The translations under genes were made by a program, and so were the position numbers. Shown in pieces: positions 59,371 through 64,000 of a stretch of DNA of 64,000 nucleotides. The notes under the pieces were generated by a model. The model worked only from the letters and a program-made list of their open reading frames with translations, was not told the DNA's origin and made no database searches. The stretch lies in NCBI RefSeq assembly GCF_025515305.1, contig NZ_JAOPHT010000014.1, positions 1-64,000 of the forward strand, read 5' to 3'. Origin of the DNA: Roseicyclus sediminis. Its GTDB lineage: Bacteria; Pseudomonadota; Alphaproteobacteria; Rhodobacterales; Rhodobacteraceae. Each line of letters opens with the position of its first letter. The stretch's first letter is position 1.

Positions 59371-60453
59371 TCAGTTTTCCGCAAGGGCAGGCACGATGAA
59401 CCGCTGCAGCAGCGCGCGTGACATGTCGAAGTCGCCCGGGACGTTGTAGTTGGTCGCCTGCACGACGATGACGGCGTCACGCTCTGGCACGACGGCCACG
59501 ATGTTTCCGCCGTTGCCGATCATCATGGCGGCGGCCACGGTCTCGCCGGAGGCACCGGCCCGGATTTCGGCCTGCCACCACAGGTAGCCATAGCCAAGCC
59601 CGGCGCCCGGCCGGGCGACCGGAGGCAGCATCTCGGCAATCCATGCCTCGGAGACGATCCGCCGCCCCTCCCAAGTTCCGCCGTTCAGCACCAGCCGTCC
59701 GATCCGCTCGGCGTCGCGTGCCCGCAGCCCCAGTTGTCCGCCGCTCTGGACTTCGCCATCGGGCGACCGTCGCCATCGCACGTTGCGGATGCCGAGCGGG
59801 GCGAGAATCCGATGGCCGACGAAGGTGTCGAACCGTTCGCCCGTGGCGCGCTCCAGCGTCTGCCCGGCAAGGAAGACCCCAGCGGTGCAATAGCTGAAGC
59901 GTCCCTGCCCCGTCCGCGACCGGGAAAAGTCCGGATCGACCGGCAGGCCAAGCGCGAAGGACGTCCAGTTGCGGCTGCGATACATGCGCTCCTCTTGCCC
60001 TGGGCTACGGTCGTCCCAATCGTTGCAATCGAGCGCGGATCCCATCGTCAGGAGATCGCGCAGGACGATCGCGCGCTTTTCCGGCCCGTCGTTCCGGAAC
60101 GGGGCGAGATCCTCGAAGAAGGGCAGGACCGGGCTTTCCACCCCGTCGATCACGCCGTCATCGATGGCGACGCCCACGGCAATCGCGGTCAGCGACTTTC
60201 CGGCCGACCGCATGTCCACGATGCTGTCCGGGCCGTTCCGTCCGAAGTAATCCTCGAAGACGATCCGCCCGTCCCGCGACACGAGGATCGCGGCAATTTC
60301 GCCATGGTCCCCGTCCTCAACGGCGCGCACGAGTCCGTCGAGGCCGAGACGGTCGATCAGCGGCGGCGCGGGGGGCGGTGGCGGCGCGCAGGCCGCGAGG
60401 GTCGCCACGAGCGTGGCCGCGATACCGGTTGAAACCATGGAAGCGACTGACAT
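59371..60453 (-). CDS. Beta-lactamase-family serine hydrolase lipoprotein
   Basis: 360 residues with a lipobox (ATLAAC, Cys22) and a Pro-rich linker. The class C beta-lactamase/DD-peptidase fold is indicated by Ser83-x-x-Lys86 (MRSAGKSLTAIAVG), the second motif FSYCTAGVFLAG (Tyr-Cys-Thr instead of Tyr-x-Asn) and GYGYLWWQAE. Probably a periplasmic esterase or peptidase; antibiotic resistance cannot be inferred. Met6 is an alternative start. Confidence 0.85.
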   Translation of the reverse strand: MSVASMVSTGIAATLVATLAACAPPPPPAPPLIDRLGLDGLVRAVEDGDHGEIAAILVSRDGRIVFEDYFGRNGPDSIVDMRSAGKSLTAIAVGVAIDDGVIDGVESPVLPFFEDLAPFRNDGPEKRAIVLRDLLTMGSALDCNDWDDRSPGQEERMYRSRNWTSFALGLPVDPDFSRSRTGQGRFSYCTAGVFLAGQTLERATGERFDTFVGHRILAPLGIRNVRWRRSPDGEVQSGGQLGLRARDAERIGRLVLNGGTWEGRRIVSEAWIAEMLPPVARPGAGLGYGYLWWQAEIRAGASGETVAAAMMIGNGGNIVAVVPERDAVIVVQATNYNVPGDFDMSRALLQRFIVPALAEN

Positions 60454-60612
60454 TCCTGTCCCTTTCGGAGCCCTCTTCGAACCGGGCGCAATGCTTGGGC
60501 GGGCGTCCTTGCGGCAGGCCCCGGATCGGCCGTCATGCTGCGGCGTTGCGGGCCGGGACCGCTGCCGAAGCTCAGATTATTTTCGTCATCTCACGAATCA
60601 TTATTGCCTTAC

Positions 60613-60622
60613 AGAAATTTCT
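60613..60622. promoter_or_regulatory. Short palindrome upstream of the DUF2975/HTH pair
   Basis: AGAAATTTCT is a perfect ten-base palindrome about 36 bases before the start at 60658, in an AT-rich island inside GC-rich sequence. It may be an operator of the autoregulated pair. Confidence 0.3.
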
Positions 60623-60657
60623 TGCCTAGAAACAAATCGAGATACAAGAGGTTCCCA

Positions 60658-61203
60658 ATGTCCATGATCAGATCCGCCGAGACCGACCGCCTTCAACGCC
60701 ATGCCGGACTTGCGGCGAGGGCCTGCCGCGTCGCCGCGCTCGCCATCCCGGTCCTCATCCTCGCGTCATGGGCCGTGGGAGAGGCGCCGTCCGCCGCGCT
60801 GACCGGTCTGGGCCTGCCGGCCGATCACGGGCTGACTCCGGCCCAGTGGATCATCGGCGCCGCCCTGAGCGTCGTTCCGGCCCTCGCCCTTTCCCGGTCG
60901 CTCTTCGGGGTCGCGGCATGTTTCGACGGGTTCGCCCTGGCCGACTGGTTCGGCGCAGCGCAGCCGCTGGCGCTCGCCATCGCCGGGCGCTGGCTGGTCA
61001 TCTCCGGTATCCTGGCCCTCGTCGTACCGACGTTGCTGGGCCTCGCCCTGACGTTGAACGCGGAGCCCGGCGCGCGGGTCCTGGCGATCACCTTGTCGAG
61101 CAACGGCATCCTGGCCCTGCTCTTCGGCACGCTTCTGTGGGCCCTCGGTCGGCTGTGGACCGTGGCCCGCAATATCGCCGCCGAAAACGCCCAGTTCGTC
61201 TGA
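60658..61203 (+). CDS. DUF2975-like membrane protein
   Basis: 181 residues with four membrane helices (VAALAIPVLILASWAVGE; WIIGAALSVVPALALSRSLFGV; LALAIAGRWLVISGILALVVPTLLGLAL; LAITLSSNGILALLFGTLLWALGRLW). Pattern and pairing with a YozG-like HTH gene fit DUF2975. The next gene starts on the last base of its stop (TGATG), a sign of coupling. Membrane protein plus HTH partner suggests membrane-linked control of the small regulator. Confidence 0.78.
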   Translation: MSMIRSAETDRLQRHAGLAARACRVAALAIPVLILASWAVGEAPSAALTGLGLPADHGLTPAQWIIGAALSVVPALALSRSLFGVAACFDGFALADWFGAAQPLALAIAGRWLVISGILALVVPTLLGLALTLNAEPGARVLAITLSSNGILALLFGTLLWALGRLWTVARNIAAENAQFV

Positions 61204-61424
61204 TGCGGATCGTCGTCCGGCTCGATGTGATGCTCGCGCGGCGCAAGGTCAGTTCCAAGGATCTGGCCGCCCGCGTGGGCATCACCGAGGCGAACCTCTC
61301 GCTGCTGAAGCGCGGTCACGTGAAGGGCGTGAGGTTCGAGACGCTTGCCAGGATCTGCCGCGAACTCGACTGCCAGCCGGGCGATCTGCTCGAATACGAG
61401 GACGACGGGCCCGGGGACCGGTAG
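61203..61424 (+). CDS. Small Cro/CI-type HTH regulator (paralogue of 58700)
   Basis: 73 residues, clearly homologous to the protein at 58700 (VVRLDVMLARRKVSSKDLAARVGITEANLSLLKRGHVKGVRFETLARICRELDCQPGDLLEY). Translated from the overlap TGATG with the DUF2975-like gene. Together they form a typical regulator/membrane-protein pair. Confidence 0.88.
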   Translation: MRIVVRLDVMLARRKVSSKDLAARVGITEANLSLLKRGHVKGVRFETLARICRELDCQPGDLLEYEDDGPGDR

Positions 61425-61700
61425 GACGACCCGGCGGGTCGCCCGCACGCGGCGCAGGTGCCCCGAACAGGATTGCGGCCTCCTGCTCCTAGCTATGGCA
61501 GATGTTCGAAAACTCCATGCCCTACTTGCCTGCCCGCTTCATCCGCCGGCAGCGCGGCATCGCCGCCTCCCGAGGTTGATCCCCTCTTCCGCGGTCGATA
61601 CCGGCCACCTCGGCCATGGGCAGGCCCCGGTGGCCGCCTTGAAACATGGGGCGAGGATCGACCGGGGAGGTGGTCGACCGATATGCGCAGAGCCGCGGCC

Positions 61701-62498
61701 TCAGGCCAGCAGGCGTTCGTAGGCGGGATGGGTCTGGAAACGCCAGGCGCGGCGCGGGCCCGCCATGACGTTGAGATAGTACATCTCTACCCCGTAGGGC
61801 GCGGCGCAGGGATGATGGCCGCGCGGCACGAGAACGAGGTCGTGATCGGCCACCGCCATCGTTTCATCGAGGTCGAGATCGTCCGTGAAGACCCGCTGCA
61901 CGCCGAACCCGTCGCCCGGATTCAGGCGGTGATAATAGGTCTCCTCGAGATAGGTGATGCGCGGAAAGTCGTCCTCGTCGTGGCGATGCGGCGGGTAGGA
62001 GGACCAATGACCCGCCGGCGTGAAGACCTCGGTCACGAGGAGACTGTCGGCCACGTCGCGGCCTTCCATCGCGATGTTGTTGATGTAGCGGGTGTTGGTG
62101 CCCGCGCCCCGTTCCTCCAGCGCGATCCCTTCGGGGCCGAGCCGCTGCACCGGCCGCCCGCCGGGACTGGGCGCGGTGCAAAGCGCGAGCGTGCAGGGCG
62201 TCGTCGCATCGGCCCGCCAGTCCGCGCCGGGCGGAACGTAGAGGCAATGGGGCGGCGTCCTGTCGAAGACGTCGAGACGGTCGCCCATCTCGCCGATGCG
62301 CTCGCCGCCGGCGGTCACCTCGGCGCGGCCCTCTACCAGGACGAGGATCGCCTCGCGGCCTTCCAGCCGCCCCTGCGCCGTTTCGCCGGGCGCAAGCCGC
62401 CAGAGGTCGAAGCCGACGTAGCCCCATCCCGCCGCCTCCGGCGTAAGGGCGTGGACATGCCCCGACACGCCCGACGGTTTGCGCAGAAGGCGCGCCAT
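61701..62498 (-). CDS. iolB: 5-deoxy-glucuronate isomerase
   Basis: 265 residues, cupin-fold enzyme of myo-inositol catabolism converting 5-deoxy-glucuronate to 2-deoxy-5-keto-gluconate. Recognisable: ALTPEAAGWGYVGFDLWRLAPGE, the metal-site region SSYPPHRHDEDDFPRITYLEETYYHRLNPGDGFGVQRVFT and DHDLVLVPRGHHPCAAPYGVEMYYLNVMAG. Starts on the last base of the upstream ABC ATPase stop (TGATG), so it is co-translated with the inositol transporter genes. GTG at 62501 is an alternative. Confidence 0.93.
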   Translation of the reverse strand: MARLLRKPSGVSGHVHALTPEAAGWGYVGFDLWRLAPGETAQGRLEGREAILVLVEGRAEVTAGGERIGEMGDRLDVFDRTPPHCLYVPPGADWRADATTPCTLALCTAPSPGGRPVQRLGPEGIALEERGAGTNTRYINNIAMEGRDVADSLLVTEVFTPAGHWSSYPPHRHDEDDFPRITYLEETYYHRLNPGDGFGVQRVFTDDLDLDETMAVADHDLVLVPRGHHPCAAPYGVEMYYLNVMAGPRRAWRFQTHPAYERLLA

Positions 62499-63289
62499 CA
62501 CACAGTCCCGCCGAGCGAACCCTCGAGCGCCACGAGTTCCTGCCCGCCGGCCATCAGGTCCTGCAGTTCCTCGGGCGTGATCTGCCCGCGCTGCGCGGTG
62601 CCAAGGGTCTTGCCGCGGTTGAGAACCGTGAACCGGTCCCCGACCGCCAGCGCGTGACGCACGTTGTGGGTGATGAAGACAATCCCGATCCCGGTCTTGC
62701 GCACCTTGTCGATCGTCGCCAGCACGTTCGCCGTCTGCCGGACGCCCAGCGCCGAGGTCGGCTCGTCCAGGATCAGCACCTTGGCCCCGAAATAGACCGC
62801 CCGCGCGATGGCCACCGTCTGACGCTCACCGCCCGAAAGCGTGCCGACCGCCTGGTCGGGCGAGCGGAGGTTGATGCCCATCTTGCGCATCTCCTCCATC
62901 GTCACCTCGTTGGCGGTCTTGAAGTCCATGAACTTGATCGGGCCGACACGGCGGACGGGCTCGCGCCCCATCCAGAAGTTCCGGGTCACGCTCATCAGAG
63001 GGATCATGGCGAGGTCCTGGTAGACCGTGGCGATCCCGGCCTCCATCGCATCGCGGGGGCTGGCGAAATCCATTCGCTTCCCCTCGAACAGGATTTCCCC
63101 CTTGGTGGGCTTGTGCACCCCCGACATCGTCTTGATGAAGGTCGACTTGCCCGCGCCGTTGTCGCCCAGAAGGCAGTGGCATTCGCCGGGACGGACATCG
63201 AAGCTGACGCCATTCAGCGCGATGACCGGGCCGAAGTGCTTCTCGATGTCCTTCATCTCGACGATGGGATCGTGGTCGAATGCGGTCAT
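62498..63289 (-). CDS. Sugar (probably inositol) ABC transporter ATP-binding protein
   Basis: 263 residues, single ABC domain: Walker [10 protein letters not shown] (42-50), Q-loop VYQDLAMIP, signature LSGGERQ (151-157), Walker [13 protein letters not shown], His-loop FITHNVRHA. It resembles the ATPases of the ribose/inositol class of importers but has one ABC domain, as in the inositol and galactitol-type systems. Linkage to iolB suggests inositol as substrate. It sits one base after the permease gene. Confidence 0.92.
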   Translation of the reverse strand: MTAFDHDPIVEMKDIEKHFGPVIALNGVSFDVRPGECHCLLGDNGAGKSTFIKTMSGVHKPTKGEILFEGKRMDFASPRDAMEAGIATVYQDLAMIPLMSVTRNFWMGREPVRRVGPIKFMDFKTANEVTMEEMRKMGINLRSPDQAVGTLSGGERQTVAIARAVYFGAKVLILDEPTSALGVRQTANVLATIDKVRKTGIGIVFITHNVRHALAVGDRFTVLNRGKTLGTAQRGQITPEELQDLMAGGQELVALEGSLGGTV

Positions 63290-63290
63290 C

Positions 63291-64000
63291 TCACCTCTCC
63301 CCCGTGATGATGCGACGGATGTAGGTATTCAGGATCACCGCGAAGAGCAGGATCACCCCGAGGAACACCCGGAAGAGGCTCGATTCCACCCCGGCGAAGA
63401 ACAGCCCCTGCTGCACGACCCCGAAGATCAGCGCCCCGAGCGCCGCACCGATGACCGATCCGTATCCCCCGGTCAGGAGCGCGCCCCCGATCACCACCGC
63501 GATGATGGCCTCGAATTCCTTCAGAAGACCCCGGTCGGCGCCGGCCGAGCCGAACTCCATCACCTGGCAGGTCGCGAAGACGCAGGCGCAGAAGGCGGTG
63601 AACATGAACATCAGGATCTTGACGCGATTCACGGGCACGCCGACGTAGCGCGCGGCCTGTGCGTCACCGCCTGCTGCGAATACCCAGTTGCCGAATTGAG
63701 TGCGTGTGAGGATCACGTGGGCCACCGCCACGAGGGCAAGCGCCCAGATGATCAGCATGGGGATGCCATCGACGATCGGCTCGCCCGCCCGCGTGCCGCG
63801 CTCGAACACGCCGATCGCGCCGATGGAGCCAAGCCAGTCGAAGATCCAGCCGCCCACCTTGCCGCCGAACACGGGCGCAAGCCAGTCGCCTTCGGCCGCG
63901 TCGTCGATGCCGCCGATGATCGTCTGACGCTCGATGAGTTGCGGGAAGAAGATGGTGAAGCCGCGAAGGATGAAGAGGAACGCGAGCGTCACGATGAAGC
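63291..64000 (-). CDS. Sugar (probably inositol) ABC transporter permease, partial
   Basis: The C-terminal 236 residues of a ribose-type (RbsC/BPD_transp_2) permease; the 5' part lies beyond the right edge. Membrane helices and the conserved cytoplasmic loop [25 protein letters not shown] and [36 protein letters not shown] are present. Upstream partner of the ATPase in one operon with iolB. Confidence 0.92.
   Translation of the reverse strand, partial: FIVTLAFLFILRGFTIFFPQLIERQTIIGGIDDAAEGDWLAPVFGGKVGGWIFDWLGSIGAIGVFERGTRAGEPIVDGIPMLIIWALALVAVAHVILTRTQFGNWVFAAGGDAQAARYVGVPVNRVKILMFMFTAFCACVFATCQVMEFGSAGADRGLLKEFEAIIAVVIGGALLTGGYGSVIGAALGALIFGVVQQGLFFAGVESSLFRVFLGVILLFAVILNTYIRRIITGER

Noticed and set aside
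1-64000. CRISPR array, rRNA genes or further tRNAs
   Set aside because: No regularly spaced repeats, no rRNA-like sequence and no second cloverleaf were found on reading both strands.

Overview
The window is a high-GC alphaproteobacterial chromosome segment, most likely from the order Rhodobacterales. The evidence is the FlaF/FlbT/MotE flagellar set, a MucR-type regulator, TTAA-N7-TTAA (CtrA-type) boxes and very GC-rich chromosomal flanks.

Left flank (1-6089): the tail of an unidentified gene, homoserine dehydrogenase (hom), an exported hypothetical protein on the opposite strand, class II fructose-1,6-bisphosphatase (glpX), a cysteine hydrolase and recJ, ending in a tRNA-Glu(TTC) gene. Right flank (57829-64000): a lipoprotein, two small HTH regulators each near a small membrane protein, a serine-hydrolase lipoprotein, and the end of an inositol locus (iolB, sugar ABC ATPase, ABC permease running off the window).

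Between them lies the main discovery. The last 17 bases of the tRNA-Glu locus (6074-6090) recur exactly at 57812-57828. A tyrosine integrase lies directly beside the tRNA, and the enclosed DNA looks less GC-rich than the flanks. I read 6074-57828 as one integrated genomic island of about 51.7 kb whose cargo is essentially a complete flagellum.

Island layout. (a) 6.1-10.8 kb, mobile module: integrase, small accessory protein, HTH-like regulator, a Rap1a/Tai-like exported protein, a second tyrosine recombinase, small genes and a 5'-truncated IS3-family element. (b) 10.8-16.5 kb, signalling module: an Hpt protein, two response regulators with degenerate GGDEF-like output domains, and a CHASE-PAS histidine kinase. 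(c) 16.8-54.9 kb, flagellar genes: fliI, flgBC-fliEQ-sltF-like-flhA-fliR-flhB, motE-DUF-fliM-fliL, fliF-fliH-fliN-fliP-fliG, DUF1217-flbT-flaF-fliC, flgN-like-flgJ-like-flgI, an OmpR-type regulator with a degenerate receiver, flgL-flgK-flgE, a large exported helical-repeat protein, flgFGAH plus a second FliL-like gene, flgD-fliK-RpoH-like sigma factor, motB, mucR, motA and fliJ-like. No chemotaxis genes and no fliD or fliS were seen. (d) 54.9-57.8 kb, decayed right end: a ParB-like gene broken by an in-frame TAA and small phage/plasmid-type genes.

How it fits together: the export gate (FlhA, FlhB, FliP, FliQ, FliR), ATPase complex (FliH, FliI, FliJ-like), basal body, hook, filament and stator are all inside the repeats. 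So are local regulators: a sigma factor, a receiver-degenerate regulator, MucR and a phosphorelay. CtrA-type boxes before flgE and fliC suggest that the host cell-cycle regulator also controls the acquired motility genes. All assignments come from reading sequence motifs; no database search was run.
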